Source: Bacillota bacterium (lineage in GTDB: Bacteria; Bacillota; Dehalobacteriia; UBA4068; UBA4997). From it: a stretch of 64,000 nt of DNA. The DNA lies in the NCBI GenBank assembly GCA_017397935.1, contig JAFQHN010000002.1, forward strand, positions 62,001 through 126,000, in the 5' to 3' direction. Under the pieces are notes generated by a model. The model was not told the origin of the DNA, ran no database searches, and saw nothing but the letters and a program-made list of their open reading frames with translations. Shown here in pieces: positions 9,410 to 17,674 of the stretch. The position numbers were made by a program, and so were the translations under genes. Every line of letters begins with the position of its first letter. The first letter of the stretch is position 1.

Positions 9410-9581
9410 TCAACTCACCCTCTTGCCCAAAATACTCAAAAACTGCGTTAAACATCCACACTAACAAAGCGGATATTACAGCTTTAAGTATAACTGCCCA
9501 GGCAGGAAAATTATGTCGCATCAGGTTGGCAAATGCCTGTTTTTGCTCGCCTTTTTCGGGCAAATTACAGCAAATTGACAC
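9410..9581. other. Intergenic region between sigH terminator and spoIIE
   Basis: 172 bp without a supported gene. It holds the spoIIE ribosome site. I could not define a clear promoter hexamer pair. A short minus-strand reading frame with one hydrophobic stretch crosses it but has no ribosome site. Confidence 0.4.
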
Positions 9582-9608
9582 AAAAAAAGTGAGGCATGAG
9601 CCCCACTT
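9582..9608 (-). terminator. Terminator of sigH
   Basis: On the minus strand AAGTGGGGC pairs with GCCTCACTT (one G-U) around a TCAT loop and runs into seven T. Confidence 0.85.
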
Positions 9609-9624
9609 AAAATTCTGATTATGT

Positions 9625-10281
9625 TTATTGTTCCAAGGCGCGGTCACGCTCGGCCAGGTATTTTTCCAGCTTACGCTTCACCCGCTGCAAGGCGTTATCA
9701 ATGGATTTGACATGGCGCCCCAAATCCTCGGCAATCTCCTGATAGGATTTGCCTTCCAGATAATACATAAGCACCTGCCATTCCAACGAGCTTAACAGCT
9801 CACCCATCTTCTCCTCAATCTCCGAGAACTCCTCACGGCTGATGATCAGCTCCTCCGGGTCGGTCACCTTATTGCCGGTAATAACATCCAGCAGAGTGCG
9901 GTCAGAATCCTCATCGTAAATCGGCTTGTTAAGGCTGACATAAGAGTTGAGGGGTATGTGCTTTTGGCGGGTGGCTGTTTTAATGGCTGTGATGATCTGG
10001 CGGGTAATGCAAAGCTCGGCAAAGGCACGGAAGGAGGACAATTTATCGCTGCGGAAATCACGGATGGCCTTATACATACCGATCATGCCCTCTTGGATCA
10101 GGTCCTCTTTATCGCCGCCCAGCAAAAAATACGTCCGCGCTTTGGCCCGAACATAATTTTTATATTTGTTGATCAAAAACTCCTGAGCGTCAATATCACC
10201 GTTACGGGCGATTTCCACAATCTGCTCGTCCGTCATCTCCTCATAATTCGGCAGCATAGCGCCTTCTGCACCCAGTTTCAT
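9625..10281 (-). CDS. sigH: RNA polymerase sporulation sigma factor SigH
   Basis: 218-residue sigma-70 family factor of the SigH/Spo0H type, which drives early stationary-phase and sporulation genes. Region 2 (about 25-100) contains D-L-I-Q-E-G-M-I-G-M-Y-K-A-I-R-D-F and the -10-reading helix. Region 4 (about 165-210) shows L-E-W-Q-V-L-M-Y-Y-L-E-G-K-S-Y-Q-E-I-A followed by the recognition helix. The length matches the family. A GGGGTGATAG site precedes the chosen ATG. A second in-frame Met nine codons in is less well placed. It has its own sigma-A-like promoter and terminator. Confidence 0.93.
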   Translation of the reverse strand: MKLGAEGAMLPNYEEMTDEQIVEIARNGDIDAQEFLINKYKNYVRAKARTYFLLGGDKEDLIQEGMIGMYKAIRDFRSDKLSSFRAFAELCITRQIITAIKTATRQKHIPLNSYVSLNKPIYDEDSDRTLLDVITGNKVTDPEELIISREEFSEIEEKMGELLSSLEWQVLMYYLEGKSYQEIAEDLGRHVKSIDNALQRVKRKLEKYLAERDRALEQ

Positions 10282-10305
10282 CAGCTATCACCCCACTCTG
10301 CCTCT

Positions 10306-10334
10306 ATTATACCCAATCTGACAAAGGCAGTCAA
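10306..10334 (-). promoter_or_regulatory. Sigma-A-type promoter of sigH
   Basis: On the minus strand: TTGACT (10334-10329), a 17-bp spacer and TATAAT (10311-10306), about 25 bases before the sigH start. Confidence 0.75.
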
Positions 10335-10413
10335 GCCAATGGCGGCATTTAAGCCGCGGCCAAATTAAGGCAAATTGCAGGGCAAATGCTTATCTGCGGC
10401 GGTTTGGCGGCAA

Positions 10414-10617
10414 TTACTGCTCCGCCGGGGAAATTTTTTGACGCACCCGCTTTTCAAAATCACGGCGGGGCAGTTTAAGCTCTCGGCCGCAGCCCAGACA
10501 CACCAGCCGCATATCCATGCCCACGCGCTCCAACCGCCAATCCACGCTGCCGCAGGGGTGGGGTTTCTTCATACGGGCAATATCACCCAGCTGCCAATTT
10601 ATTCTTTCTTTGGTCAT
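10414..10617 (-). CDS. DUF951 family protein
   Basis: 67-residue protein with the DUF951 signature: L-G-D-I-A-R-M-K-K-P-H-P-C-G near the N-terminus, V-G-M-D-M-R-L-V-C-L-G-C-G in the middle, and L-P-R-R-D-F-E-K-R at the end. The C-G and C-x-x-C pattern suggests metal binding or an OB-like small fold. The biochemical role is unknown. The start overlaps the queG-like stop in an ATGA arrangement (10614-10617), with GGGGGGTG upstream, so the two are translationally coupled. I rejected a longer in-frame start because it would lie far inside the neighbour. Confidence 0.85.
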   Translation of the reverse strand: MTKERINWQLGDIARMKKPHPCGSVDWRLERVGMDMRLVCLGCGRELKLPRRDFEKRVRQKISPAEQ

Positions 10618-11327
10618 CTTGCACCCCCCGGGTGCTGCGGCTTGCCAAACGGGCAGGCAGCCAGACACCGGCCGCAAATTTCCTTGCCGAAGGCCTGACG
10701 CACCTCTCTCAAATATCCGGCACATTTGGCGCGCTGAAAACGCTGCTCAATCGGCTGGTTATCCTGCCAAGGAACCCCCAAAATGGCTCCGCTGGGGCAG
10801 GCATCACGGCAGGCGGTACAGTTGGCAGGGCAGGTCATTGTGAGCGGCTTGTCCACCGCCAGCGGCGCATCCGTCAGCACGGTGGCCAGACGAATACGGG
10901 GGCCTACCTGCGGATTTATCAGCGAGAGGCTTTTGCCTATCCACCCCAAACCTGCCAGATGGGCAGCCGTGCGGTGGCTGAAAATGGCCGTCTCCTTAAA
11001 CCGCCCCAAGCGCTGAGAGGCCGGCACGGGAAACGCCAGCCAACCCTCACTCTCCAACAGCAGGGCTGTACGCAGCGAAATATCATTAAGCCGCGCATTG
11101 ACGATATCATAATAAGCCTGATAAGTCAGCGTGGGTGCCTGAGACAGCTGCTCGATCAGCGCCCGCGGAAAAAACACGCCGACGGACACCGCCCGCGGAT
11201 AATCAGCCCAGGCGCCGGCGTATTCCTCGGCCAAATCATCGGCCAAGCCGCTTAAATCAGCCACACCCCAACAGCTGGCCCCCCAGGCCTCCATGCTCTC
11301 GGCCAGTTTTGCTCGCAAATCACTCAT
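10614..11327 (-). CDS. QueG-related 4Fe-4S double-cluster protein
   Basis: 237 residues, related to epoxyqueuosine reductase (last step of queuosine tRNA modification) but shorter. The C-terminus has two ferredoxin-type cysteine sets: C-P-A-N-C-T-A-C-R-D-A-C-P (about 165-177) and C-G-R-C-L-A-A-C-P (about 219-227). The middle has the G-L-G-W-I-G-K-S-L and F-S-H-R-T-A-A-H motifs. Canonical QueG is about 310-380 residues and often has a HEAT-repeat tail, which is absent here. This may be a paralogue (double-cluster-binding protein) rather than true QueG. It is coupled to the DUF951 gene. Confidence 0.7.
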   Translation of the reverse strand: MSDLRAKLAESMEAWGASCWGVADLSGLADDLAEEYAGAWADYPRAVSVGVFFPRALIEQLSQAPTLTYQAYYDIVNARLNDISLRTALLLESEGWLAFPVPASQRLGRFKETAIFSHRTAAHLAGLGWIGKSLSLINPQVGPRIRLATVLTDAPLAVDKPLTMTCPANCTACRDACPSGAILGVPWQDNQPIEQRFQRAKCAGYLREVRQAFGKEICGRCLAACPFGKPQHPGGAR

Positions 11328-11350
11328 GTATGTATTACCTCATAGAAAAT

Positions 11351-11929
11351 TTATGCTGTTGGGGTGGTAAGCGCCTGCCATGCCGAGTACCAGACCAGCG
11401 AGCCGATGTCCTTGATTATCGGCAGCAGATACTGCGACGAGCTGAAAATGCTGTTTATCGCCACGGCCTCGGGGATAATGCCAATCAGCCACGGCAAAAA
11501 CCAGGTATAGATAAAATACAGCACCATGGCCAGCACAAAAACCTCTGCACAGGCACCCAAAACCCGGCAGACGAAGCCCACCAGCGGTGTGGAATTGATC
11601 AGTGAGCCGACCGCGCCCACCAGCCAATGCACCAGCCAGGTTATCACCGCCGTAAGTACCACAAACAGCACCAGCTCCACCAAACGGCCCAGCGCCGTGT
11701 TGGTAAAAAACCACTCAGCCACCAGTTGGCTGCTGTCATTGGCACCGCCGCCGTATAGCGACATATTAAGCTTTTGGCCGAGCATTGGCAGCAGCACAGG
11801 GGTTAAACGCCGTGCTGCAAAAATGCCCACCACCAGGCCGCCGAAGCTGCCCAGCAGCTTGATAACTCCACGGCGGTAGCCATCCCAGACGGCCACCAGC
11901 AGCAGAATACCCAGAATTAAATCGCCCAT
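11351..11929 (-). CDS. CvpA family membrane protein
   Basis: 192 residues with four to five hydrophobic segments. The N-terminus, with W-D-G-Y-R-R-G-V-I-K-L-L-G-S-F-G-G-L-V-V-G, is typical of the CvpA/colicin V production family. A conserved L-G-R-L-V-E-L-V-L-F region and a third helix pair follow. The molecular function is not settled, though the family is linked to envelope homeostasis. The QueG-like gene starts 23 bases downstream, so the two are probably co-transcribed. Confidence 0.8.
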   Translation of the reverse strand: MGDLILGILLLVAVWDGYRRGVIKLLGSFGGLVVGIFAARRLTPVLLPMLGQKLNMSLYGGGANDSSQLVAEWFFTNTALGRLVELVLFVVLTAVITWLVHWLVGAVGSLINSTPLVGFVCRVLGACAEVFVLAMVLYFIYTWFLPWLIGIIPEAVAINSIFSSSQYLLPIIKDIGSLVWYSAWQALTTPTA

Positions 11930-11943
11930 ATAATCAACCTTTA

Positions 11944-11997
11944 CACTATTGAACTATTACACTATATTGTACTATATTGTACTATATTGTGCTATCA
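11944..11997. repeat. 10-bp AT-rich tandem repeat
   Basis: Three exact head-to-tail copies of ACTATATTGT (11961-11990), flanked by degenerate copies. It lies between proA and cvpA. It contains TATATT/TACAAT-like hexamers and could act as a weak promoter or spacer. Confidence 0.8.
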
Positions 11998-12006
11998 CAT
12001 TATTTA

Positions 12007-13287
12007 TCAGGGGCGCACCTGCCCCACGCCGTTGATCAGATATTTATAAGAGGTCATCGCCAGCAGACCCATGGGGCCACGGGCGTGCAGCTTTTGCGTA
12101 CTGATGCCGATTTCGGCACCGAAACCGTACTGAAAGCCGTCCGAAAATCTGGTGGAGGTGTTGACATAAACCGCCGCGGCATCCACCATACCGCGGAAGT
12201 AAGCAGCCGCCTGCTCATCATCGGTGACAATGCACTCGGAATGGCGGGTGTTATATTGATTGATATGCGCAACTGCCTGTTTATAGTCCTGCACCACGCG
12301 GCAGGCGATAATTAAATCATTGTACTCGGTGGCAAAATCAGCCTCCTCCGCCGGGGTAACAGCCACACCGGCCGCCTGCAAAATTTGGCAGGTACGCTCA
12401 CAGCCACGAATCTCCACACCGGCCGCAATCAATGCCGCCGCCAAATCGGGCAGCAAATTCCCGGCGCAGGCCTCATCGATCAGCATTGTTTCCACAGCGT
12501 TGCAAACCGCCGGGCGCTGTACCTTGGCGTTCAGCAAAATAGCCTTGGCCCAGTCTGCACGGGCGGTGGACTCGATGTAAATATGGCAGTTGCCGGCACC
12601 GGTTTCAATCACCGGCACGCTGGCCTGCCGCAGCACAGCCTGAATCAGGCCTGCACCGCCGCGGGGAATCAGCACATCAATGTAGCGGTTAAGAGTCATC
12701 ATACGGGCCGCCTCCTCGCGAGAGGTATCAGCCACGATCTGCACCGCGTCCTGCGGTAAATCGGCCGCCGCCAAACCACGCCGCAGCGCCGCCCCCACCG
12801 CCAGATTGGAATTTATGGCATCGCTGCCGCCGCGCAGCAGCACCGCGTTACCTGTTTTAAGGCAGATACCTGCCGCATCGGCCGTTACATTGGGGCGTGC
12901 CTCATAGATGATACCCACCACGCCAATCGGCACCCTCTGCTGGATAATTTCGATGTCCTCGGCTGCGTGCCAGCGCTTAATCTCCTCACCAATCGGGTCA
13001 GGCAGAGCCTGCAAAGCCAGCAGACCGTCGGCCATATCCTGCAAACGCTTACGGTCAAGCGCCAGGCGGTCCATAAAGGCTCTGCTCATACCTGCCTGCT
13101 CGGCATTCTGCAAATCCAGCTTATTGGCCGCCAGAATTTCCTCCTCTGCGGCCAGCAGCTCCTCGGCCATTTTGGTCAGCGCCAGATTTTTCTGATCGCT
13201 TCCTGCCATGGCCAGCAGACGGGAAACCTCTTTGGCCCGCCGCCCCAGCTCCTCCACACCGATGGGGGTAATATTTGTATTAGTCAT
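12007..13287 (-). CDS. proA: Glutamate-5-semialdehyde dehydrogenase (gamma-glutamyl phosphate reductase)
   Basis: Second step of proline synthesis: NADPH-dependent reduction of gamma-glutamyl phosphate. 426 residues, normal length. It belongs to the aldehyde dehydrogenase superfamily. P-I-G-V-V-G-I-I-Y-E-A-R-P-N-V-T (about 123-138) and G-N-A-V-L-L-R-G-G-S are present. The catalytic Cys lies in V-Q-R-P-A-V-C-N-A-V-E (about 265). G-P-M-G-L sits near the C-terminus. It begins 27 bp after proB, so the pair is an operon. Confidence 0.95.
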   Translation of the reverse strand: MTNTNITPIGVEELGRRAKEVSRLLAMAGSDQKNLALTKMAEELLAAEEEILAANKLDLQNAEQAGMSRAFMDRLALDRKRLQDMADGLLALQALPDPIGEEIKRWHAAEDIEIIQQRVPIGVVGIIYEARPNVTADAAGICLKTGNAVLLRGGSDAINSNLAVGAALRRGLAAADLPQDAVQIVADTSREEAARMMTLNRYIDVLIPRGGAGLIQAVLRQASVPVIETGAGNCHIYIESTARADWAKAILLNAKVQRPAVCNAVETMLIDEACAGNLLPDLAAALIAAGVEIRGCERTCQILQAAGVAVTPAEEADFATEYNDLIIACRVVQDYKQAVAHINQYNTRHSECIVTDDEQAAAYFRGMVDAAAVYVNTSTRFSDGFQYGFGAEIGISTQKLHARGPMGLLAMTSYKYLINGVGQVRP

Positions 13288-13314
13288 CAGCTTGCGCCTC
13301 CTGTTAATCTAATA

Positions 13315-14115
13315 TTACGGCAAAAAGACGGTGCCCAATGCCTCGCCGTCCATCAAGCGCAGCAGCACATCGGGCTCGGCAGAGTTGGCCAACGCCATGG
13401 GAATACCTGCCGCCGTGGCAATTTTGGCCGCATTAACCTTGGTCATCATACCGCCCGTGGCCAAATTGGTGCCCGAACCGCCGGCGCCTGCCTCAATCTC
13501 CGGGGTGATCGCCTCTATCACGGGCAGCAGCTTGGCATCAGCATCGGTGCGGGGGTCTGCCGTATACATCCCGTCGATATCCGAAAGCAAAATCAGCAAA
13601 TCAGCCTGAACTGCCGCCGCCACCAGCGCCGAAAGAGTGTCGTTATCGCCCACCACCAACTCACGGAAGGCCGTGGCGTCATTCTCATTAATGATCGGTA
13701 CCACCCCGTAAGCAAACAGCTCGGACAGAGTGTTGCGGACATTGGCGTAACGCTCCTCGTCCTCAAAGTCCTCTTTGATAAGCAGCACCTGCGCCACATT
13801 TACGCCGTATTCGCCAAAAAACTTCTCATAATTTTGCAGCAAAATACCCTGCCCAATGGCCGCCAACGCCGCCACCTTGGGCAAATCCTTGGGTTTGGCA
13901 GGTAAATCCAGCTTGCCAAGCCCGGCGCCAACCGCACCGCTGGATACCAACAACAGCTCTTTGCCGCTGTTCTTCAAATCCGCCAGCTGCCGCACAAGCA
14001 ACTCAATACTGTGAATATGCAGCTTGCCGTTGCTGTAAGTAAGGCTGCTGGTGCCCACCTTTACCACCACACGCTTGGCATCGTGCAGCTTATGGGCGAT
14101 TTCTGCTCTTTCCAT
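13315..14115 (-). CDS. proB: Glutamate 5-kinase, short form without PUA domain
   Basis: First step of proline synthesis: ATP-dependent phosphorylation of glutamate. 266 residues, comprising only the amino acid kinase domain. V-V-K-V-G-T-S-S-L is at about 19-27, S-S-G-A-V-G-A-G in the phosphate-binding loop, N-E-N-D-A in the substrate loop, and G-T-G/G-G-M-x-T-K-V-N-A-A near the end. Many bacterial ProB proteins carry a C-terminal PUA domain (about 365 residues total), and here the gene ends before it. Single-domain forms are known. The downstream proA supports the assignment. Confidence 0.93.
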   Translation of the reverse strand: MERAEIAHKLHDAKRVVVKVGTSSLTYSNGKLHIHSIELLVRQLADLKNSGKELLLVSSGAVGAGLGKLDLPAKPKDLPKVAALAAIGQGILLQNYEKFFGEYGVNVAQVLLIKEDFEDEERYANVRNTLSELFAYGVVPIINENDATAFRELVVGDNDTLSALVAAAVQADLLILLSDIDGMYTADPRTDADAKLLPVIEAITPEIEAGAGGSGTNLATGGMMTKVNAAKIATAAGIPMALANSAEPDVLLRLMDGEALGTVFLP

Positions 14116-14164
14116 CTTAATACCTCAAATCTATCCCGCAAATTATTTTATTATCCAAACAATT

Positions 14165-14998
14165 TTAAGCGGCCAGCAGCCCCATGCTTGATGCTACCAG
14201 CACCACAATACCCAGTACGATGCGATACCAGCCGAAAACCTGAAAATCGTGGCCCTTAATGTACGCCATTAAGAATTTGATGGCCAGTACCGACACGATA
14301 AACGAAACCAACATACCCACCAGCAAAATCAGTACCTCGGTGAATTGGAAGGCCAAACCAAACTTTACCAGCTTCAAAAAGCTGGCGCCAAACATCACGG
14401 GGATGGCCAGGAAGAAGGAAAATTCGGCTGCGTTACGCCGATTTACACCCAGCAGCATAGCGCCCAAAATGGTGGAGCCGCTGCGCGAAGTACCCGGCAC
14501 CAGCGAGAGCACCTGAAAACAGCCGATGCCAAAAGCCGTGGGGTAAGAAATTGCATCCAATTCCTCTACCCGGAAGCTGCGGCGGTTATTGTATTTTTCC
14601 AGCACAATAAAGGCCACGCCGTAAATAATCAGCGCCCACGCCACAATATCCGCACCGCGCAGGTGTTCATCCATCCAATCATCGAACAAAAAGCCCAGAA
14701 TACCGGCCGGCAGACAAGCCACGATAACCTTACCCCATAGATTGGCCGCCGCCCGTTTTTGCGAGTATGATTTGGTGGCAGAAAACAAATTCAGCTTGTC
14801 AAAATACAGGTAGCACACCGCCAGAATGGCACCCAGCTGGATAACCACCAAAAACATATTCCAAAATTCATCGCTGACATCAAGCCGCAGTACGCTGTCG
14901 AACAAAATCAGATGGCCGGTGCTGGAAATCGGCAGCCACTCGGTAATGCCCTCTACGATACCCAGACAGATGACCTTCAAAAATTCCCAAATGCTCAT
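14165..14998 (-). CDS. uppP: Undecaprenyl-diphosphatase (BacA/UppP)
   Basis: Polytopic membrane enzyme that recycles undecaprenyl pyrophosphate to the monophosphate carrier for wall synthesis. Overproduction is linked to bacitracin resistance. 277 residues. The conserved signature G-I-V-E-G-I-T-E-W-L-P-I-S-S-T-G-H (about 13-29) carries the catalytic Glu and Ser. V-P-G-T-S-R-S-G-S-T (about 168-177) carries the conserved Arg. About eight hydrophobic helices are seen. It lies between murA and proB, next to another wall-precursor gene. Confidence 0.95.
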   Translation of the reverse strand: MSIWEFLKVICLGIVEGITEWLPISSTGHLILFDSVLRLDVSDEFWNMFLVVIQLGAILAVCYLYFDKLNLFSATKSYSQKRAAANLWGKVIVACLPAGILGFLFDDWMDEHLRGADIVAWALIIYGVAFIVLEKYNNRRSFRVEELDAISYPTAFGIGCFQVLSLVPGTSRSGSTILGAMLLGVNRRNAAEFSFFLAIPVMFGASFLKLVKFGLAFQFTEVLILLVGMLVSFIVSVLAIKFLMAYIKGHDFQVFGWYRIVLGIVVLVASSMGLLAA

Positions 14999-15047
14999 AA
15001 AATGCTGTTCTCTCCTTTTTTACTATCACTTATTTATCACTTATTTA

Positions 15048-15090
15048 TAAAACAAGCTGCCCCAACTGCCGAAAAGCCGCAGGGGCAGCG
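15048..15090 (-). terminator. Terminator after murA
   Basis: On the minus strand GCTGCCCC (15089-15082) pairs with GGGGCAGC (15063-15056), with a further inner stem. It is followed by CTTGTTTT. Confidence 0.75.
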
Positions 15091-15135
15091 TGATTTCTCT
15101 TAATACCCAATGATTTTATGCCATAATTCGGCAGT

Positions 15136-16383
15136 TTATTCCTCGCGGATTTTGGCGCCGACCTTGACCAGCTTGCCGATGATGTCCTCATAGCCACGGT
15201 AGATGTGGTCAACCTGCTCGATAACAGTTTCACCCTCGGCCGCCAACGCTGCCACGATCATGGCCGCACCTGCACGCAAATCAGTGGCCGCTACGCGAGC
15301 ACCGTGCAGTTTGGATACACCGTTAATAACGGCGGTGTTGCCCTTAACCGCAATATCCGCACCCATCTTCCTAAGCTCCGGCACGTGCATAAAGCGATTC
15401 TCAAACACGGTTTCCTTAATGGTGCTGCAACCGCCCGCCAGCGTCAGATAAGCCATAAACTGCGCCTGCATATCGGTGGGGAAGCCGGGATACGGAAGCG
15501 TTTTAATCTCCACCGGCAAAATCTCCTTGGCCGGCAATACCCGCAGACCGTCAATCTCGTCGATGATGCGCACACCGGAGTCATTCAGTTTGGCGATAAT
15601 CGGCTGCAAATGGCTGGTGATAACATTTTCCAGGAAGAGCTCGCTGCCGGTAATGGCCGCCATCAGCATAAAGCTGCCGGCCTCGATACGGTCCGGAATG
15701 GTGGTATGACTGGCCGGGTGCAGCTCATCCACACCGGTAATGCGGATAACATCGGTACCGGCGCCCTTGATTTTGGCACCCATGGCGTTAAGGAAATTGG
15801 CCAAATCAACAATTTCCGGCTCCTTGGCCGCGTTCTCGATAATCGTATTGCCCTCAGCCAGCGTTGCCGCCATCATAATATTCTCGGTAGCACCCACGCT
15901 GGGGAAATCCAAATAAATGCGCGCGCCGTGCAGATGAGTAACGCGGGCCTCAATGTAGTTATCGCTGATGGTAATGCCGGCACCCATTGCCTCAAAACCC
16001 TTCAAATGCAGGTCAATCGGCCTGGCACCAATGGCACAGCCGCCGGGCAGCGGAATTTTGGCCTGACCAAGACGCGCCAACAGAGGGCCCATCACCAAAA
16101 AAGAGGCACGCATCTTCTGCACCTCCTCAAAAGGAGCAGAAGTGTTGCACAAATCGGTGGCGTCAACGGTCAAAGTGCCGTCGGTGTATTTGGTGGTGGC
16201 GCCGAGGTAATTCAGCACATCACACATATAACAAACATCGGTAAGCCACGGGGTTTCTTCAATCTGCGAAACACCGGCCGGCAGCATGGCCGCGGCAATC
16301 AACGGCAGCACGGCGTTTTTGGCACCGCTGACATGGATCACGCCGGATAATTTGTGGCCGCCTTCAATTATAATGTTATTCAC
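15136..16383 (-). CDS. murA: UDP-N-acetylglucosamine 1-carboxyvinyltransferase
   Basis: Transfers enolpyruvate from PEP to UDP-GlcNAc, the first committed step of peptidoglycan synthesis. It is the fosfomycin target. 415 residues. S-G-A-K-N-A-V-L-P (about 19-27) holds the substrate-binding Lys-Asn. [12 protein letters not shown] (about 113-124) holds the catalytic Cys, so it should be fosfomycin-sensitive at this position. F-P-T-D-M-Q and a C-terminal R-A-G-A-A-M motif are also present. Two MurA paralogues are common in low-GC Gram-positives and only one is seen here. Confidence 0.95.
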   Translation of the reverse strand: MNNIIIEGGHKLSGVIHVSGAKNAVLPLIAAAMLPAGVSQIEETPWLTDVCYMCDVLNYLGATTKYTDGTLTVDATDLCNTSAPFEEVQKMRASFLVMGPLLARLGQAKIPLPGGCAIGARPIDLHLKGFEAMGAGITISDNYIEARVTHLHGARIYLDFPSVGATENIMMAATLAEGNTIIENAAKEPEIVDLANFLNAMGAKIKGAGTDVIRITGVDELHPASHTTIPDRIEAGSFMLMAAITGSELFLENVITSHLQPIIAKLNDSGVRIIDEIDGLRVLPAKEILPVEIKTLPYPGFPTDMQAQFMAYLTLAGGCSTIKETVFENRFMHVPELRKMGADIAVKGNTAVINGVSKLHGARVAATDLRAGAAMIVAALAAEGETVIEQVDHIYRGYEDIIGKLVKVGAKIREE

Positions 16384-16521
16384 GGGGGTTACCTCCCTGG
16401 AAATTATGCCTAAAAATCTTAACTTAGAATAATTCTCCGCGCGCGCCTTTTTTCCTGCCAGGAAGGCGCTAAATTAACGGCTATTTCAGCAAAACATCGG
16501 CAAAAAATCTTCTCTGATACC

Positions 16522-16550
16522 ATTATAACGGCTGGGCGGCCAAAGCACAA
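16522..16550 (-). promoter_or_regulatory. Candidate murA promoter
   Basis: On the minus strand TTGTGC (16550-16545), a 17-bp spacer and TATAAT (16527-16522). Only the -10 is strong. It lies in the 297-bp gap between murA and the tRNA gene, which otherwise shows only this and the tRNA promoter. Confidence 0.4.
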
Positions 16551-16620
16551 GCATAAAAGCGGCCCAAGGCAGAGATTTGCCAAACGCATAAATTGTCGCA
16601 GATTATTACGAGGCAAAGTA

Positions 16621-16649
16621 TTGACTTTTGCCCCGCAGTATATTATAAT
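16621..16649 (+). promoter_or_regulatory. Promoter of the initiator tRNA gene
   Basis: TTGACT (16621-16626), a 17-bp spacer and TATAAT (16644-16649), 31 bases before the tRNA. Confidence 0.8.
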
Positions 16650-16680
16650 AATTATACGCTCTGATTTGGGGCGCTGTTAT

Positions 16681-16756
16681 CGCGGAGTGGAGCAGTTGGT
16701 AGCTCGTCGGGCTCATAACCCGAAGGCCGTAGGTTCAAGTCCTGCCTCCGCAACCA
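16681..16756 (+). tRNA. Initiator tRNA-Met (CAT)
   Basis: 76 nt with the CCA end encoded. The anticodon CAT is at 16714-16716. Initiator hallmarks are visible. The first base pair is an unpaired C1-A72 (16681 and 16752), while positions 2-7 of the acceptor pair fully. The anticodon stem has three consecutive G-C pairs (CGGG...CCCG). T-loop GTTCAAG is at 16733-16739. It should therefore deliver formyl-Met at start codons. It is followed directly by a terminator. Confidence 0.95.
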
Positions 16757-16763
16757 TAAAAAT

Positions 16764-16797
16764 GGAGAGCCATCCGATAGGATGGTTCTTCTTTTTT
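16764..16797 (+). terminator. Terminator of the tRNA gene
   Basis: AGCCATCC (16768-16775), GATA loop, GGATGGTT (16780-16787), then a T-rich run. Confidence 0.85.
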
Positions 16798-16820
16798 ACG
16801 TTTTGTGGGGCTGGGCTGAA

Positions 16821-16924
16821 CCGTAGGTTCAATAAACTGAGCGCCCAAGAGCACAAGGCAAAGCCGCCGGGCGATTGGCTTCGCGAAGGAAATGCCCGAA
16901 TGGGCAGTCCTGCCTCCGCAACCA
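16821..16924 (+). pseudogene. Split second copy of the initiator tRNA 3' half
   Basis: CCGTAGGTTCAA (16821-16832) repeats 16727-16738 of the functional tRNA. After a 74-bp insert (16833-16906) comes GTCCTGCCTCCGCAACCAT (16907-16925), which repeats 16739-16757. The copy is therefore interrupted exactly inside the T-loop. It has no 5' half and no anticodon. The insert contains small hairpins (TTCGCGAA and TGCCCGAATGGGCA). It could be a tRNA remnant left by an integrated element or a degenerate duplicate gene. Confidence 0.75.
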
Positions 16925-16928
16925 TACT

Positions 16929-16966
16929 AACACCTGTTAAACTAATGTTTGGCAGGTGTTTTTTAT
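16929..16966 (+). terminator. Terminator after the split tRNA copy
   Basis: AACACCTG (16929-16936) pairs with CAGGTGTT (16953-16960), followed by TTTTATT. The functional tRNA also has a terminator right after its CCA end. Confidence 0.75.
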
Positions 16967-17028
16967 TGTCAATACAGCCGTTTTGTCCCCACAAAACAGT
17001 CATACATTGTTATCTGCCGCTGTCGCTG

Positions 17029-17079
17029 CAAAAAAGCATTATAAGACCGGGATAATTACCCTAAGCCTTATAATGCTTT
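17029..17079 (-). terminator. Terminator of the SipW-TasA-sortase operon
   Basis: A perfect 13-bp stem (17067-17079 with 17033-17045) on the minus strand, then six T. It lies 20 bases past the sortase stop. The interval 16967-17028 shows nothing else. Confidence 0.9.
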
Positions 17080-17098
17080 CTTCTTATAACACTTTTGT

Positions 17099-17674
17099 CT
17101 ATTCAGCAGCAAGGCGCTCACAGCCAACGACAATACGCGTTTCTCCCGAAAATGCGCAGGTATAGAGCACCAAATCCCAGCCGCTGTCCTGCACAGCCTC
17201 CACATCCGTCGGCTCAACACGCTTGACCTCACGCACGGCATAGGTACTGCTGCCGCCCTCCATATCGCTGAAAACGACAGCATCCTCAGCTTCCAGCTTG
17301 CCCAGACGGCCAAAATGATTTTTATAGTTGTGCGCCGCAATTACCAGGTCATCATCCTCCGGCGAGCCGAAATGCCGACAGGGTGCGACCTTCAAGCGGT
17401 CATAATCCCACTCGGCCATCACCGGCAGCTCCAATTCCAGCTTGGGTATGGAGATGTAACCGATATATTCATAGCCGCCAATTTCCGAGACCGTCAGTTT
17501 GGCGGGCTCCACAGTCTTTTCTGGTATAGTTTCCTGCACCTGTTGCAGCATTACCGCAGCCTGCCGGCCGGCATTATCGTCCTCTGCCCTGTTCCCCCAA
17601 AACAAGAACAACGCCGAGGCTATCAGCGCTGCTCCTATCAATATCAGGGCAAGCCCTGCTTTATTCTGCCGCAT
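17099..17674 (-). CDS. Sortase (transpeptidase), class uncertain
   Basis: 191-residue membrane-anchored cysteine transpeptidase that joins sorting-signal proteins to the wall or to each other. An N-terminal hydrophobic helix (about 7-27) precedes the catalytic domain. The triad is visible: His in A-A-H-N-Y (about 115), Cys in L-Y-T-C-A-F (about 173) and Arg in E-T-R-I-V-V (about 180). The small size suggests a class D-like or B-like enzyme, but I cannot settle the class. AGAAGG with a six-base spacer favours ATG 17674 over the in-frame ATG at 17680. The gene overlaps the upstream substrate-like Cna-B gene by 14 bases, which strongly suggests a dedicated pair. Confidence 0.88.
   Translation of the reverse strand: MRQNKAGLALILIGAALIASALFLFWGNRAEDDNAGRQAAVMLQQVQETIPEKTVEPAKLTVSEIGGYEYIGYISIPKLELELPVMAEWDYDRLKVAPCRHFGSPEDDDLVIAAHNYKNHFGRLGKLEAEDAVVFSDMEGGSSTYAVREVKRVEPTDVEAVQDSGWDLVLYTCAFSGETRIVVGCERLAAE

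Noticed and set aside
9342-9521. Small minus-strand membrane protein (about 59 residues) overlapping the spoIIE start
   Set aside because: No ribosome site. Its C-terminal half is simply the spoIIE ribosome site and start region read in another frame.
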